NCBI RefSeq assembly: GCF_014268505.2
Contig: NZ_JABWQP020000005.1
Location: 248,001-312,000 of the forward strand
Source: Pseudomonas khorasanensis
GTDB lineage: Bacteria; Pseudomonadota; Gammaproteobacteria; Pseudomonadales; Pseudomonadaceae
DNA: 64,000 nt
Direction: 5' to 3'
A model generated the notes under the pieces. It had not been told where the DNA came from and ran no database searches. It worked only from the letters and a program-made list of their open reading frames with translations. A program made the position numbers and the translations under genes. Below, one piece after another: positions 27,026 through 37,375 of the stretch (positions are counted from its first letter, which is position 1; the number at the start of each line of letters is the position of its first letter).

Positions 27026-27050
27026 TCGGTTACTGCGGATTCAGCAGGAA

Positions 27051-27569
27051 TCAGAACGGAATATCGTCATCAAAGCTGTCGAAATCAGGAGCGGGTTGCG
27101 GCGCGGCCTGTTGTGGGGCCGGGGCCGAGCGCTGCTGCGGAGCCGATTGCTGCGGGCGCGGAGCCTGTTGGCGTGGGGCCTGCTGCTGGTAGTTATTGCC
27201 ACCGCCCTGTTGCTCGCCCTGTTGAGGACGGCCACCGAGCAGTTGCATGGTGCCTTGCATGTCGACCACGATTTCGGTGGTGTAACGCTTGATACCGTCT
27301 TTTTCCCACTCGCGGGTTTGCAGCTTGCCTTCGATGTAAACCTGCGAACCCTTGCGCAGGTATTCGCCGGCAATCTCGGCCACCTTGCCGAACATCGAAA
27401 CACGGTGCCACTCGGTCTTCTCGACCTTCTGACCGGTTTGCTTGTCGGTCCACTGTTCGCTGGTTGCCAGACTCAGGTTGGTCACGGCGTTACCGTTAGG
27501 CAGGTAGCGAACTTCGGGATCCTGGCCGCAAGTGCCGACCAATATGACTTTGTTAACCCCACGGGCCAT
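27051..27569 (-). CDS. ssb: Single-stranded DNA-binding protein
   Basis: 172 residues. The OB fold covers about 1-110 ([59 protein letters not shown]). A Gln/Pro/Ala-rich flexible linker follows and the protein ends in the acidic tip DSFDDDIPF, which docks repair and replication partners. A gap of 9 bp separates it from the MFS gene upstream, so it can be expressed from that gene's promoter. Gene order ssb-MFS-uvrA is as in P. aeruginosa (recalled). Confidence 0.97.
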   Translation of the reverse strand: MARGVNKVILVGTCGQDPEVRYLPNGNAVTNLSLATSEQWTDKQTGQKVEKTEWHRVSMFGKVAEIAGEYLRKGSQVYIEGKLQTREWEKDGIKRYTTEIVVDMQGTMQLLGGRPQQGEQQGGGNNYQQQAPRQQAPRPQQSAPQQRSAPAPQQAAPQPAPDFDSFDDDIPF

Positions 27570-27578
27570 AACGTTCTC

Positions 27579-28976
27579 CTAGGCTTCGCAAGCAGCCCCG
27601 GCCGGGTTGTTCACCAGGCGTTCGAGGGTGTCACGATCCACTAATTCTTTGTCCAGTTTGATGTAAACAGCCGCCTCTTCCGCGACTATCACTGCATCCG
27701 TTACCCCTACGAGGGCCTTGAGGCGCTCGACCAGACCCGCTTCGCGGATCGCTTCGGGCGACAACGGCAAGCGCAGGCTCGTCACGTAGGGAGGTTCGCG
27801 CATGGTAACAGCAAAGACTAGCCAGATGGCAGCCAGACCGGCGCATCCGAGGAACACAACCGACAGACCGCCGTGCTGAAACAGCCAGCCGCCGAGTATC
27901 CCGCCGAGTGCCGAACCGAGGAACTGGCTGGTGGAATACACGCCCATGGCCGTGCCCTTCCCGCCTGCCGGTGAAACCTTGCTGATCAGCGATGGCAATG
28001 AAGCTTCCAGCAGATTGAACGCGGTGAAGAAAACCACCGTGCCGATCACCAGAGCCCGCAAGCTGTCGCCGAACTGCCAGAAGAATAGCTCAGTCAGCAT
28101 CAGCGTCATGACGGCGCCGAGCAAAACTCGTTTCATTTTGCGTCGCTTCTCGCCATAGATGATGAACGGGATCATGGCGAAGAACGAAATCAGCAGCGCC
28201 GTCAGGTAGACCCACCAGTGCTGTTCCTTGGGCAAACCGGCTTTTTCCACCAGCGCCAGAGGCAATGCAACGAAGCTGGACATCAACATGGCATGTAACA
28301 CAAAGATGCCCAGATCGAGGCGCAGCAGATCCGGATGCTTGAGCGTCGGCATCAACGCCTGGCGCGCAACGCCAGACTCACGATGCTGCAGCGGCCCGGT
28401 CGAGCGCGGCACCATGAACATGATAATCAGGATGCCAACCAGCGCCATGCCGCCGGTAGCGAGAAACAGTCCGGACAGCCCGAACGCACGGGTCAGCAGT
28501 GGCCCGACCACCATGGCCACGGCGAAGGACAGGCCGATGGTCATGCCAATCATGGCCATGGCTTTGGTGCGATGCTGTTCGCGGGTCAGGTCCGAAAGCA
28601 GCGCCATGACTGCAGCGGAAATCGCCCCGGCGCCCTGCAGGATCCGGCCGGCGATCACGCCCCAGATCGAATCGGCCTGCGAGGCCAGCACACTGCCGAG
28701 GGCAAAGACGATCAATCCCAGATAAATCACCGGGCGGCGACCGATGCGATCCGAAATGATCCCGAACGGAATCTGAAAGATTGCCTGGGTCAGGCCATAC
28801 GCACCGATGGCCAGCCCGATCAGCGCGGGGGTCGCGCCTGCCAGGTCCATGCCATAGGTCGCCAGTACCGGCAACACCATGAACATGCCAAGCATACGGA
28901 AGGCGAACACCAGGGCCAGACCGCTCGCCGCGCGGGTCTCGCTGCCACTCATGCGTTCGCTGTGGGGATCGTGCAT
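27579..28976 (-). CDS. MFS transporter, YajR-like with C-terminal YAM-type domain
   Basis: 465 residues with twelve membrane helices. The MFS loop 2-3 motif A reads GIISDRIGRRPVIYLG. After the last helix a soluble part of about 75 residues follows, in which LVERLKALVGVTDAVIVAEE and AAVYIKLDKELVDRDTLERL have the alternation of a ferredoxin-like fold, as in the YAM domain of E. coli YajR (454 residues). The carried compound is not known. GAGG precedes the ATG at good spacing; a second ATG eight codons on is an alternative. It is divergent from uvrA across 191 bp. Confidence 0.87.
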   Translation of the reverse strand: MHDPHSERMSGSETRAASGLALVFAFRMLGMFMVLPVLATYGMDLAGATPALIGLAIGAYGLTQAIFQIPFGIISDRIGRRPVIYLGLIVFALGSVLASQADSIWGVIAGRILQGAGAISAAVMALLSDLTREQHRTKAMAMIGMTIGLSFAVAMVVGPLLTRAFGLSGLFLATGGMALVGILIIMFMVPRSTGPLQHRESGVARQALMPTLKHPDLLRLDLGIFVLHAMLMSSFVALPLALVEKAGLPKEQHWWVYLTALLISFFAMIPFIIYGEKRRKMKRVLLGAVMTLMLTELFFWQFGDSLRALVIGTVVFFTAFNLLEASLPSLISKVSPAGGKGTAMGVYSTSQFLGSALGGILGGWLFQHGGLSVVFLGCAGLAAIWLVFAVTMREPPYVTSLRLPLSPEAIREAGLVERLKALVGVTDAVIVAEEAAVYIKLDKELVDRDTLERLVNNPAGAACEA

Positions 28977-29167
28977 GGAAAAACCTCGTGTGAACCGGCG
29001 GCGATTCTACCAGTCCCATCGGAATACGGGGTATATCGCGACGCTTTGCCACGCATAGATGAAACACTCTTCATCAAGGGCAGAAAACCCTTGGCTCGAT
29101 AGTGTGCATCCATCCAGTATTTGCCCGTATACTCCTACGTTTTCGACGCCCGCCGAGCGAGGCCACT

Positions 29168-32002
29168 TTGGACAAGATCCTGATACGTGGGGCCCGTACC
29201 CACAACCTGAAGAACATCGACCTGACCCTGCCACGGGACAAATTGATCGTCATCACCGGCCTGTCCGGATCCGGCAAGTCGTCCCTGGCGTTCGACACGC
29301 TGTATGCCGAAGGGCAACGCCGTTATGTCGAATCGCTGTCGGCCTACGCCCGTCAGTTTCTGTCGATGATGGAAAAACCCGACGTCGACACCATCGAAGG
29401 CTTGTCGCCGGCGATCTCCATCGAACAGAAGTCGACCTCGCACAACCCGCGATCCACGGTCGGCACCATCACCGAAATCTACGACTATCTGCGCCTGCTG
29501 TATGCACGTGTCGGTACGCCACGTTGCCCGGATCATGACATCCCGCTGGAAGCGCAGACCGTCAGCCAGATGGTCGACCTGGTGCTGGCCCAGCCGGAAG
29601 GCAGCAAGCTGATGCTGCTGGCGCCGGTGATCCGCGAGCGCAAAGGCGAACACCTCTCGGTCTTCGAAGAGCTGCGTGCGCAAGGCTTCGTCCGCGCCAG
29701 GGTCAATGGCCGCATCTGCGAGCTCGACGAGCTGCCGAAACTGGATAAACAGAAGAAGCACTCGATCGATGTCATCGTCGACCGCTTCAAGGTTCGCGCC
29801 GATCTGCAGCAACGTCTGGCCGAATCTTTCGAGACGGCACTCAAGCTCGCCGATGGCATCGCTCTGGTTGCACCGATGGACGACGAGCCGGGCGAAGAAA
29901 TGATCTTCTCCGCACGCTTCGCCTGCCCGGTCTGCGGCCATGCGATCAGCGAGCTGGAACCGAAGCTGTTTTCCTTCAACAACCCGGCCGGCGCCTGCCC
30001 GACCTGCGATGGCCTGGGCGTCAAACAATTCTTTGATATCAAGCGACTGGTCAACGGCGACCTGACTTTGGCCGAGGGCGCGATTCGCGGCTGGGACAGG
30101 CGTAACGTCTATTACTTCCAGATGCTCGGCTCGTTGGCTTCGCACTATGGTTTCAGCCTGGAGAAGCCGTTCAACGAACTGCCGGCCGACCAGCAGAAAT
30201 TCATCCTGCACGGCAGCGGTTCGCAGAACGTCAACTTCAAATACCTGAACGACCGTGGCGACATCGTCAAACGTTCGCACCCGTTCGAAGGCATCGTGCC
30301 GAATCTGGAGCGTCGTTACCGCGAAACGGAATCGACAAGCGTGCGCGAAGAGCTGGCGAAGTTCCTCAGCCATCAGGCCTGCCCGGACTGCCGGGGCACG
30401 CGCCTGCGTCGAGAAGCGCGTCACGTATGGGTGGGTGAGAAAACGCTGCCCGCGGTGACCAATCTGCCGATCGGTGATGCCTGCGAATACTTCGGCAAGC
30501 TGAAGATGACCGGTCGCCGTGGCGAAATCGCCGACAAGATTCTCAAGGAAATTCGTGAGCGCCTGCAGTTCCTGGTCAACGTAGGTCTGGACTATTTGTC
30601 GCTGGATCGCAGTGCTGACACGCTTTCCGGCGGTGAAGCACAGCGGATTCGCCTGGCCAGTCAGATCGGCGCTGGTCTCGTCGGCGTTCTGTACATCCTG
30701 GACGAACCCTCGATCGGATTGCACCAGCGCGATAACGATCGTTTGCTCGGTACGCTCAAGCATTTGCGTGACATCGGCAACACGGTGATTGTGGTCGAGC
30801 ACGACGAAGACGCGATCCGCCTGGCGGACTACGTCGTGGATATCGGCCCGGGTGCCGGTGTGCACGGCGGGCGGATCGTCGCCGAAGGCACGCCGGATGA
30901 AGTCATGGCACACCCGGACTCCCTGACCGGCAAATACCTGTCAGGTCGGGTGAAGATCCAAGTGCCGGCCAAACGCACGCCGCGCAACAAGAAGCTGACC
31001 CTGTCGCTCAAGGGCGCTCGCGGCAACAACCTGCGTAACGTCGATCTGGAAATACCGATCGGGTTGCTGACTTGCGTAACCGGTGTGTCGGGCTCGGGCA
31101 AATCAACGCTGATCAACAACACGCTGTACCCGCTGAGCGCCACGGCACTCAATGGCGCGACCACGCTGGAAGCCGCAGCTCACGACAGCATCAAAGGCCT
31201 GGAGCATCTCGACAAGGTCGTCGATATCGACCAGAGCCCAATCGGTCGTACGCCTCGCTCCAACCCGGCGACTTATACCGGGCTGTTCACGCCAATCCGT
31301 GAATTGTTCGCCGGCGTGCCTGAGTCGCGCTCACGGGGTTATGGCCCGGGGCGTTTCTCGTTCAACGTCAAGGGCGGTCGTTGCGAAGCGTGCCAGGGCG
31401 ATGGCCTGATCAAAGTGGAAATGCACTTCCTGCCAGACATCTACGTGCCCTGCGATGTGTGCAAGAGCAAACGCTACAACCGCGAAACCCTTGAGATCAA
31501 ATACAAGGGCAAGAGCATCCATGAAACCCTCGAGATGACCATCGAGGAAGCCCGGGAATTCTTCGACGCGGTGCCGGCGCTGGCGCGCAAACTGCAAACG
31601 TTGATGGATGTCGGTCTGTCGTACATCAAGCTTGGCCAATCGGCCACCACCCTTTCCGGTGGTGAGGCACAGCGGGTCAAGTTGTCTCGCGAACTGTCCA
31701 AGCGCGATACAGGCAAGACGCTGTATATCCTCGATGAGCCGACGACGGGTCTGCACTTCGCGGACATCCAGCAACTGCTCGACGTGCTGCATCGCTTGCG
31801 CGACCACGGCAACACGGTCGTGGTAATCGAGCACAACCTCGATGTGATCAAGACGGCTGACTGGCTGGTGGACCTCGGCCCCGAAGGTGGTTCCAAGGGC
31901 GGGCAGATCATTGCCACCGGTACGCCGGAGGAAGTGGCCGAGATGAAAAAATCTCACACAGGTCATTACCTCAAGCCGTTACTGATCCGCGATCGGGCTT
32001 AA
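29168..32002 (+). CDS. uvrA: UvrABC excinuclease subunit A
   Basis: 944 residues from a TTG start ([15 protein letters not shown]) that matches the normal UvrA beginning and has GAGG upstream; an earlier GTG/ATG-type start would add residues foreign to the family. It has two ABC ATPase modules: Walker [10 protein letters not shown] at 31-39 and GVSGSGKST in the second half, signatures [12 protein letters not shown] and [12 protein letters not shown]. Zinc modules are CPVC..CPTC (first) and [12 protein letters not shown] (second, DNA contact). It finds DNA damage and loads UvrB. A TATACT -10-like hexamer lies at 29128-29133. Confidence 0.97.
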   Translation: MDKILIRGARTHNLKNIDLTLPRDKLIVITGLSGSGKSSLAFDTLYAEGQRRYVESLSAYARQFLSMMEKPDVDTIEGLSPAISIEQKSTSHNPRSTVGTITEIYDYLRLLYARVGTPRCPDHDIPLEAQTVSQMVDLVLAQPEGSKLMLLAPVIRERKGEHLSVFEELRAQGFVRARVNGRICELDELPKLDKQKKHSIDVIVDRFKVRADLQQRLAESFETALKLADGIALVAPMDDEPGEEMIFSARFACPVCGHAISELEPKLFSFNNPAGACPTCDGLGVKQFFDIKRLVNGDLTLAEGAIRGWDRRNVYYFQMLGSLASHYGFSLEKPFNELPADQQKFILHGSGSQNVNFKYLNDRGDIVKRSHPFEGIVPNLERRYRETESTSVREELAKFLSHQACPDCRGTRLRREARHVWVGEKTLPAVTNLPIGDACEYFGKLKMTGRRGEIADKILKEIRERLQFLVNVGLDYLSLDRSADTLSGGEAQRIRLASQIGAGLVGVLYILDEPSIGLHQRDNDRLLGTLKHLRDIGNTVIVVEHDEDAIRLADYVVDIGPGAGVHGGRIVAEGTPDEVMAHPDSLTGKYLSGRVKIQVPAKRTPRNKKLTLSLKGARGNNLRNVDLEIPIGLLTCVTGVSGSGKSTLINNTLYPLSATALNGATTLEAAAHDSIKGLEHLDKVVDIDQSPIGRTPRSNPATYTGLFTPIRELFAGVPESRSRGYGPGRFSFNVKGGRCEACQGDGLIKVEMHFLPDIYVPCDVCKSKRYNRETLEIKYKGKSIHETLEMTIEEAREFFDAVPALARKLQTLMDVGLSYIKLGQSATTLSGGEAQRVKLSRELSKRDTGKTLYILDEPTTGLHFADIQQLLDVLHRLRDHGNTVVVIEHNLDVIKTADWLVDLGPEGGSKGGQIIATGTPEEVAEMKKSHTGHYLKPLLIRDRA

Positions 32003-32014
32003 ACGTCAGGCATG

Positions 32015-32054
32015 AAAAAGCCCCTGTCACTGGTTAAGTGACAGGGGCTTTTTT
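32015..32054. terminator. Bidirectional terminator between uvrA and ftnA
   Basis: AAAAAGCCCCTGTCAC-TGGTTAA-GTGACAGGGGCTTTTTT: twelve base pairs with T tracts on both sides, between convergent genes. Confidence 0.93.
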
Positions 32055-32064
32055 GTAGCTGCAA

Positions 32065-32532
32065 TCAGGACGCGTGGGATTGCAGGTAGTTTTCAAGACC
32101 GATCAGCTTGATCAGGCCCAGCTGCTTTTCCAGCCAGTAAGTGTGATCTTCTTCGGTATCGTTAAGCTGGACCCGCAGGATCTCGCGGCTGACGTAGTCT
32201 CTGTGCTGCTCGCAGAGTTCGATGCCTTTGCACAGCGCAGCGCGGACTTTGTATTCGAGGCGCAGATCGGCTTCCAGCATCGAAGGCACGGTAGTGCCGA
32301 CATCGAGGTCATCCGGACGCATGCGCGGCGTGCCTTCGAGCATCAGAATCCGGCGCATCAACGCATCAGCGTGACCGGCTTCTTCTTCCATCTCGTGGTT
32401 GATTCGCTCGTAGAGCTTGGTGAACCCCCAGTCCTCATACATCCGCGAATGAACGAAATATTGGTCACGCGCGGCCAGTTCGCCGGTCAGCAACGTATTG
32501 AGGTAATCGATTACATCTGGGTGGCCTTGCAT
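32065..32532 (-). CDS. ftnA: Bacterial ferritin FtnA (formerly BfrA), heme-ligand Met absent
   Basis: 155 residues, a four-helix-bundle ferritin. Ferroxidase ligands are in place: E18 ([10 protein letters not shown]), E51 and H54 (EEEAGHAD), and later Glu/His pairs in [11 protein letters not shown]. The Met at position 52 that binds heme in bacterioferritin is Ala here, with [11 protein letters not shown] aligned to E. coli HESIDEMKHAD. This fits P. aeruginosa FtnA (PA4235), which is a heme-free ferritin. The start [12 protein letters not shown] has GGGAG and AGGG upstream. It stores iron in the cytoplasm and lies directly after katA, linking iron and peroxide defence. Older annotation would call it bfrA. 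Confidence 0.9.
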   Translation of the reverse strand: MQGHPDVIDYLNTLLTGELAARDQYFVHSRMYEDWGFTKLYERINHEMEEEAGHADALMRRILMLEGTPRMRPDDLDVGTTVPSMLEADLRLEYKVRAALCKGIELCEQHRDYVSREILRVQLNDTEEDHTYWLEKQLGLIKLIGLENYLQSHAS

Positions 32533-32645
32533 CGCCCTACATCTCCCTTCCTGAAAGTCTGTAGTTTGAACCAAGCTAACCGGAAGGTCACTCGCCACGC
32601 GCAATAAAAGCGAAGATATTCCGAGAAAAGCAGGCCAAATAACGC

Positions 32646-32670
32646 AAAAACCGCCCAAATGAGGGCGGTT
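32646..32670 (-). terminator. Terminator of katA
   Basis: AACCGCCC-AAATGA-GGGCGGTT with a T tract on the minus strand (TTTTTGCG), 12 bp after the katA stop. Confidence 0.88.
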
Positions 32671-32681
32671 CTGCTTCTCGT

Positions 32682-34136
32682 TTAGACTTCGTTAAGCTGT
32701 ACGTTGAGCAGCTTTGCGATTGCTTCTCCATACGCCGGATCGGCTTTGTAGAAATGCTGCAGCTGACGATCGACGACGTCGCTCGAAACACCCGCCATTG
32801 CACCCGCGATGTTGCTGACCAGCAAAGCGCGTTGCTCGTCGCTCATCAGGCGAAACAGCGCGCCTGCGTGGCTGTAGTAATCAGTGTCTTCGCGGTGATC
32901 GTAACGATCAGCTGCACCGCTCAACGCCAAGGCAGGTTCGGCGTAATGCGGAGCTTGCTTGGGCGATTCAACGTAGCTGTTAGGCTCGTAGTTCGGCGCT
33001 GCACCACCGTTGCTGCCGAAAGCCATCGACCCGTCACGCTGATAGGTATTGACCGGGCTGCGAGGCGCATTCACCGGCAATTGCTGGTGATTGGTACCCA
33101 CACGGTAGCGGTGTGCGTCAGCGTAGGCGAATACGCGACCCTGCAGCATACGGTCCGGCGACAGCCCAACGCCTGGCACCATGTTGCTCGGCCCGAAGGC
33201 AGCCTGCTCGACCTCAGCGAAGTAGTTCAGCGGGTTGCGGTTCAGCTCTAGATCACCTACTTCAATCAAAGGGAATTCTTTCTGCGACCAGGTTTTGGTC
33301 ACGTCGAAGGGATTCTCGTAATGAGCCGCCGCCTGGGCTTCGGTCATGATCTGAATGCAGACTTTCCATTTCGGGAATTCACCGCGCTCGATCGCCTCGA
33401 AAAGGTCTCGCTGGGCGTAGTCCGGATCGGTACCGGCCAAGCGTGCAGCCTCTGCTGGCGCAAGGTTCTTGATCCCTTGCTGGGTCTTGTAATGCCATTT
33501 GACCCAGTGACGCTCAGCTTTGGCGTTTATCAGGCTGTACGTGTGGCTACCGAAGCCGTGCATGTGGCGGTAGCCGTCAGGAATGCCGCGATCAGAAAAC
33601 AGGATGGTGACCTGGTGCAGCGCCTCAGGCGAATGCGACCAGAAATCCCACATCATCTGCGCACTTTTCAGGTTGCTCTGCGGAAGACGTTTCTGAGTAT
33701 GGATAAAGTCCGGAAACTTCAGAGGATCACGGATGAAGAACACCGGCGTGTTGTTACCGACGATGTCCCAGTTGCCCTCTTCGGTGTAGAACTTCAGGGC
33801 GAAACCACGTGGATCACGCTCGGTGTCCGCAGAGCCACGCTCGCCGCCCACAGTAGAAAAGCGCAGGAAGGTTGGGGTCTGCTTGCCTACAGTTTCAAAT
33901 AATTTGGCGCTGGTGTATTCGGTGATATCACGGGTCACGGTGAATGTGCCGTAGGCACCCGAACCTTTGGCGTGCACGCGACGCTCAGGAATGTTTTCAC
34001 GATTGAAGTGAGCGAGCTTTTCAATCAGATGGAAGTCGTCGAGCAACAGCGGACCGCGAGGACCGGCGGAGCGGGAATTCTGGTTATCAGCGACAGGTGC
34101 GCCACTGGCGGTTGTAAGCGTTTTGGTCTGGCTCAT
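32682..34136 (-). CDS. katA: Monofunctional heme catalase KatA
   Basis: 484 residues, a small-subunit clade 3 catalase. The distal His is H55 in [12 protein letters not shown], the region [15 protein letters not shown] follows, and the proximal heme Tyr is in [17 protein letters not shown]-binding residues are conserved around [11 protein letters not shown]. Length and sequence match KatA of P. aeruginosa. It destroys hydrogen peroxide in the cytoplasm. The 240-bp upstream gap holds the rplQ terminator and a possible OxyR half-site. ATG with a purine-rich leader (AGAGGAAGAGAAGACC). Confidence 0.96.
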   Translation of the reverse strand: MSQTKTLTTASGAPVADNQNSRSAGPRGPLLLDDFHLIEKLAHFNRENIPERRVHAKGSGAYGTFTVTRDITEYTSAKLFETVGKQTPTFLRFSTVGGERGSADTERDPRGFALKFYTEEGNWDIVGNNTPVFFIRDPLKFPDFIHTQKRLPQSNLKSAQMMWDFWSHSPEALHQVTILFSDRGIPDGYRHMHGFGSHTYSLINAKAERHWVKWHYKTQQGIKNLAPAEAARLAGTDPDYAQRDLFEAIERGEFPKWKVCIQIMTEAQAAAHYENPFDVTKTWSQKEFPLIEVGDLELNRNPLNYFAEVEQAAFGPSNMVPGVGLSPDRMLQGRVFAYADAHRYRVGTNHQQLPVNAPRSPVNTYQRDGSMAFGSNGGAAPNYEPNSYVESPKQAPHYAEPALALSGAADRYDHREDTDYYSHAGALFRLMSDEQRALLVSNIAGAMAGVSSDVVDRQLQHFYKADPAYGEAIAKLLNVQLNEV

Positions 34137-34242
34137 GCGGTCTTCTCTTCCTCTGTCTGTCTTGAAACTGCCGGCTAATGGCTTGGTAGGGATTATTAAT
34201 CATCGTTGTGACAGCTACAAATTCATTAACTTGTACGCATCG

Positions 34243-34257
34243 ATAGATAATTACTAA
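34243..34257. promoter_or_regulatory. Possible OxyR half-site upstream of katA
   Basis: ATAG-N7-CTAA matches one half of the OxyR motif (ATAGnTnnnAnCTAT) with two mismatches, 107 bp upstream of the katA start. KatA of P. aeruginosa is OxyR-activated. No clear second half is seen, so confidence is low. Confidence 0.3.
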
Positions 34258-34331
34258 TTATGCTTCCCCGTCCATAGTGGCAGCCCGAACGCATTGAAGG
34301 CTTGTACGGACGGCGCATTTCTTACAGGCAC

Positions 34332-34360
34332 AAAAAACCGGGCACTAGGCCCGGTTTTTT
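34332..34360 (-). terminator. Terminator of the alpha operon (after rplQ)
   Basis: AAAAAACCGGGC-ACTAG-GCCCGGTTTTTT, located 17 bp beyond the rplQ stop. Confidence 0.92.
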
Positions 34361-34376
34361 GTTTCAGACTGACGTC

Positions 34377-34763
34377 TTACTCGGCGGATACAGCTTCGCC
34401 AGCAGTAGCACGATCAACCAACTCAACGTACGCCATAGGCGCGTTGTCGCCAGTGCGGAAACCGCACTTGAGGATGCGCAGGTAGCCACCCTCACGGGTA
34501 GCGTAACGCTTGCCCAGGTCGTTGAAGAGCTTACCAACGATAGCTTTCGAACGGGTACGGTCGAAAGCCAAACGGCGGTTAGCCAGGCTGTCTGTCTTGG
34601 CCAGAGTGATCAGCGGCTCGGCAACGCGGCGCAGTTCTTTGGCTTTTGGCAGAGTAGTTTTGATCAGCTCGTGCTCGAACAGCGACACCGCCATGTTTTG
34701 GAACATGGCCTTGCGGTGCGAGCTGGTGCGGCTCAGGTGACGACCACTTTTACGATGACGCAT
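34377..34763 (-). CDS. rplQ: 50S ribosomal protein L17
   Basis: 128 residues; begins [20 protein letters not shown], the L17 signature, and has [20 protein letters not shown] in the middle. It binds 23S rRNA near the exit tunnel. Last gene of the alpha operon, 42 bp after rpoA, and followed by a strong terminator. The C-terminal tail is slightly extended relative to E. coli L17 (127). Confidence 0.97.
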   Translation of the reverse strand: MRHRKSGRHLSRTSSHRKAMFQNMAVSLFEHELIKTTLPKAKELRRVAEPLITLAKTDSLANRRLAFDRTRSKAIVGKLFNDLGKRYATREGGYLRILKCGFRTGDNAPMAYVELVDRATAGEAVSAE

Positions 34764-34805
34764 GGTTCATTCCTTACCAAACACAACGTTCGGTGATTAC
34801 GACGA

Positions 34806-35807
34806 TCAGGCAGTCGCCTTGTCGTCCTTCTTAAGACTTGCAGGCGGCCAGTTGTCGAGGCGCATGCCGAGGGACAGACCGCGGGAGGCCAGAACGTCCT
34901 TGATTTCAGTCAAGGATTTCTTGCCCAGGTTCGGAGTCTTCAACAGCTCTACTTCGGTACGCTGAATCAGGTCACCGATGTAGTAGATGTTTTCCGCCTT
35001 AAGGCAGTTAGCCGAACGTACAGTCAGTTCCAGATCGTCAACCGGGCGAAGCAGGATCGGATCGATCTCGTCTTCCTGCTCGACAACCACTGGCTCACTG
35101 TCACCTTTGAGGTCGACGAACGCAGCCAACTGCTGTTGCAGAATGGTTGCAGCGCGGCGGATAGCCTCTTCAGGATCCAGAGTACCGTTGGTTTCCAGAT
35201 CAATAACCAGCTTGTCCAGGTTGGTGCGCTGCTCGACACGGGCGTTTTCCACCACGTATGCGATACGGCGAACCGGGCTGAACGAAGAGTCAAGCTGCAA
35301 GCGACCGATGCTGCGGCTTTCGTCTTCATCGCTCTGACGCGAGTCGGCTGGTTCATAACCACGACCACGAGCTACAGTGAGCTTCATGTTCAGGGCGCCG
35401 TTAGACGCCAGGTTAGCGATTACGTGATCGGGATTAACGATCTCGACATCATGATCCAGCTGAATATCGGCAGCGGTAACCACCCCCGAACCCTTCTTCG
35501 ACAAGGTCAGCGTAACTTCGTCACGACCGTGCAGCTTGATGGCCAGACCTTTAAGGTTCAACAGGATTTCAATTACGTCTTCCTGTACACCTTCGATGGC
35601 GCTGTACTCGTGGAGCACACCGTCAATCTCGGCCTCGACTACTGCGCAGCCGGGCATTGAGGACAACAGGATGCGTCGCAGCGCGTTGCCCAGGGTGTGG
35701 CCAAAACCACGCTCGAGAGGCTCGAGTGTGATCTTGGCGCGGGTTGGACTGACAACCTGCACATCAATATGGCGGGGTGTCAGGAACTCATTTACCGAAA
35801 TCTGCAT
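34806..35807 (-). CDS. rpoA: RNA polymerase alpha subunit
   Basis: 333 residues. The alpha NTD (about 1-235; [20 protein letters not shown] is the dimer core) assembles beta and beta-prime; an acidic linker follows ([17 protein letters not shown]); the alpha CTD (about 250-320) has [20 protein letters not shown] and [19 protein letters not shown] for UP-element and activator contact. Encoded between rpsD and rplQ as usual. Confidence 0.98.
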   Translation of the reverse strand: MQISVNEFLTPRHIDVQVVSPTRAKITLEPLERGFGHTLGNALRRILLSSMPGCAVVEAEIDGVLHEYSAIEGVQEDVIEILLNLKGLAIKLHGRDEVTLTLSKKGSGVVTAADIQLDHDVEIVNPDHVIANLASNGALNMKLTVARGRGYEPADSRQSDEDESRSIGRLQLDSSFSPVRRIAYVVENARVEQRTNLDKLVIDLETNGTLDPEEAIRRAATILQQQLAAFVDLKGDSEPVVVEQEDEIDPILLRPVDDLELTVRSANCLKAENIYYIGDLIQRTEVELLKTPNLGKKSLTEIKDVLASRGLSLGMRLDNWPPASLKKDDKATA

Positions 35808-35829
35808 GGATGCACCTATTTTCTAGCCC

Positions 35830-36450
35830 TTACTTGGAGTAGAGCTCGACAATCAGGCTTTCGTTGATGTCGGCGGACAGATCACTGCGAGCAGGAACGT
35901 TCTTGAAAACGCCCGACTTCTTCTCAGTGTCTACTTCTACCCATTCTACGCGGCCACGTTGGGCACACAGATCGAGAGCTTGGACAATGCGAAGTTGGTT
36001 TTTTGCTTTCTCGCGAACTGCAACCACGTCACCAGCACGAACCTGATACGACGGAACGTTTACGGTCTGACCGTTGACGCTGATCGACTTGTGCGATACC
36101 AGCTGGCGGGATTCGGCACGAGTCGAACCAAAGCCCATACGGTATACAACGTTGTCCAGACGGCATTCGAGAAGTTGCAGCAGGTTTTCACCGGTTGCAC
36201 CTTTCTTGCCAGCAGCTTCTTTGTAGTAGCCGCTGAACTGACGCTCGAGAACGCCGTAGATACGACGGACCTTCTGCTTTTCACGCAGTTGGGTGCCGTA
36301 GTCGGACTGGCGACCGCGGCGTTGGCCGTGGATACCAGGTGCTGCTTCAATGTTGCACTTCGATTCGATCGCGCGCACGCCGCTCTTCAGGAAGAGATCG
36401 GTGCCTTCGCGACGAGCGAGTTTGCATTTTGGACCAATGTAACGAGCCAT
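35830..36450 (-). CDS. rpsD: 30S ribosomal protein S4
   Basis: 206 residues. Begins [20 protein letters not shown]; the S4 RNA-binding domain ([40 protein letters not shown]) occupies the C-terminal half. It initiates 16S rRNA 5'-domain assembly and in E. coli represses the alpha operon by binding its leader. The Cys-rich zinc form is not present (only C9 near the start). Confidence 0.98.
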   Translation of the reverse strand: MARYIGPKCKLARREGTDLFLKSGVRAIESKCNIEAAPGIHGQRRGRQSDYGTQLREKQKVRRIYGVLERQFSGYYKEAAGKKGATGENLLQLLECRLDNVVYRMGFGSTRAESRQLVSHKSISVNGQTVNVPSYQVRAGDVVAVREKAKNQLRIVQALDLCAQRGRVEWVEVDTEKKSGVFKNVPARSDLSADINESLIVELYSK

Positions 36451-36468
36451 TCTTTACAATCTCCTGGA

Positions 36469-36858
36469 TTACACGCGGCGCTTCTTCGGCGGACGGCACC
36501 CGTTATGCGGGATTGGCGTCACGTCGGTGATGCTGGCGATCTTGTAGCCACAGCCGTTCAAAGCGCGGACTGCGGATTCACGACCTGGACCTGGACCTTT
36601 GACGTTTACGTCGAGGTTTTTCAGGCCATATTCCAGCGCAGCTTGGCCAGCACGTTCAGCAGCTACTTGAGCAGCAAACGGGGTGGACTTGCGGGAACCG
36701 CGGAAACCCGAACCACCGGAGGTAGCCCAGGAAAGAGCGTTACCTTGACGGTCGGTGATGGTCACGATGGTGTTGTTAAAAGATGCATGGATGTGGGCGA
36801 TGCCATCAACCACTGTCTTTTTAACTTTTTTACGAGGACGAGCAGCAGGTTTTGCCAT
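36469..36858 (-). CDS. rpsK: 30S ribosomal protein S11
   Basis: 129 residues; [19 protein letters not shown] and [20 protein letters not shown] are S11 hallmarks; the basic end is [12 protein letters not shown]. Lies in the 30S platform. Gene gap to rpsD is 18 bp and to rpsM 30 bp. Confidence 0.98.
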   Translation of the reverse strand: MAKPAARPRKKVKKTVVDGIAHIHASFNNTIVTITDRQGNALSWATSGGSGFRGSRKSTPFAAQVAAERAGQAALEYGLKNLDVNVKGPGPGRESAVRALNGCGYKIASITDVTPIPHNGCRPPKKRRV

Positions 36859-36888
36859 GATTAAATTCCTGTCGATTCGCTGGGGCGA

Positions 36889-37245
36889 TTACTTGCGGAT
36901 CGGCTTACGCGGACCTTTACGGGTACGCGCGTTGGTCTTGGTACGCTGACCGCGCACTGGAAGACCGCGACGATGACGCAGACCGCGATAGCAACCGAGG
37001 TCCATCAAGCGCTTGATTTTCATGTTGATTTCGCGACGCAGATCACCTTCAGTGGTGAACTTCGCCACTTCGCCACGCAGCTGTTCAATTTGCTCGTCGC
37101 TCAGATCTTTGATCTTTGCTGCTGGGTTTACCCCAGTCACTGCACAGATCTTCTGCGCAGTAGTGCGACCAACACCATAGATGTAGGTCAGCGAGATAAC
37201 AGTATGCTTGTTATCTGGAATGTTAACGCCTGCAATACGGGCCAT
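36889..37245 (-). CDS. rpsM: 30S ribosomal protein S13
   Basis: 118 residues; [20 protein letters not shown], the helix-hairpin [17 protein letters not shown], and the basic tail [18 protein letters not shown] that reaches the P site. First gene of the alpha operon, preceded by its own near-consensus promoter and a leader of about 50 nt, which is the site where S4 acts in E. coli. Confidence 0.98.
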   Translation of the reverse strand: MARIAGVNIPDNKHTVISLTYIYGVGRTTAQKICAVTGVNPAAKIKDLSDEQIEQLRGEVAKFTTEGDLRREINMKIKRLMDLGCYRGLRHRRGLPVRGQRTKTNARTRKGPRKPIRK

Positions 37246-37304
37246 TCAGTGGGACTCCAATTGACAGCTACCTACGCCCCGGAAGCCAAGAAATAGGGCG
37301 CGAG

Positions 37305-37333
37305 ATAATATCGCTGTAATAACAAATAATCAA
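37305..37333 (-). promoter_or_regulatory. Sigma70 promoter of the alpha operon
   Basis: On the minus strand TTGATT-17 bp-TATTAT, that is 5/6 matches in each hexamer region or close to it. The -35 directly abuts the spc-operon terminator hairpin. Confidence 0.75.
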
Positions 37334-37360
37334 CCCGGTAGCGCACTAGCTACCGGGCTT
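37331..37360 (-). terminator. Terminator hairpin between rpmJ and rpsM
   Basis: CCCGGTAGC-GCACTA-GCTACCGGG, nine base pairs, followed on the minus strand by TTGATTATTTGTT. The T tract is imperfect, so termination may be partial. Confidence 0.7.
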
Positions 37361-37375
37361 GAAGCACAATCACAC

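Noticed and set aside
29105..29140. Possible LexA box before uvrA (CAGTAT..GTATACT)
   Set aside because: The half-sites point outward and do not form CTG-N10-CAG, so no SOS box can be claimed.
32533..32645. Open frame on the minus strand upstream of ftnA (start 32658)
   Set aside because: It would extend ftnA by 42 residues unlike any ferritin and overlaps the katA terminator; the ATG at 32532 has its own ribosome binding site.
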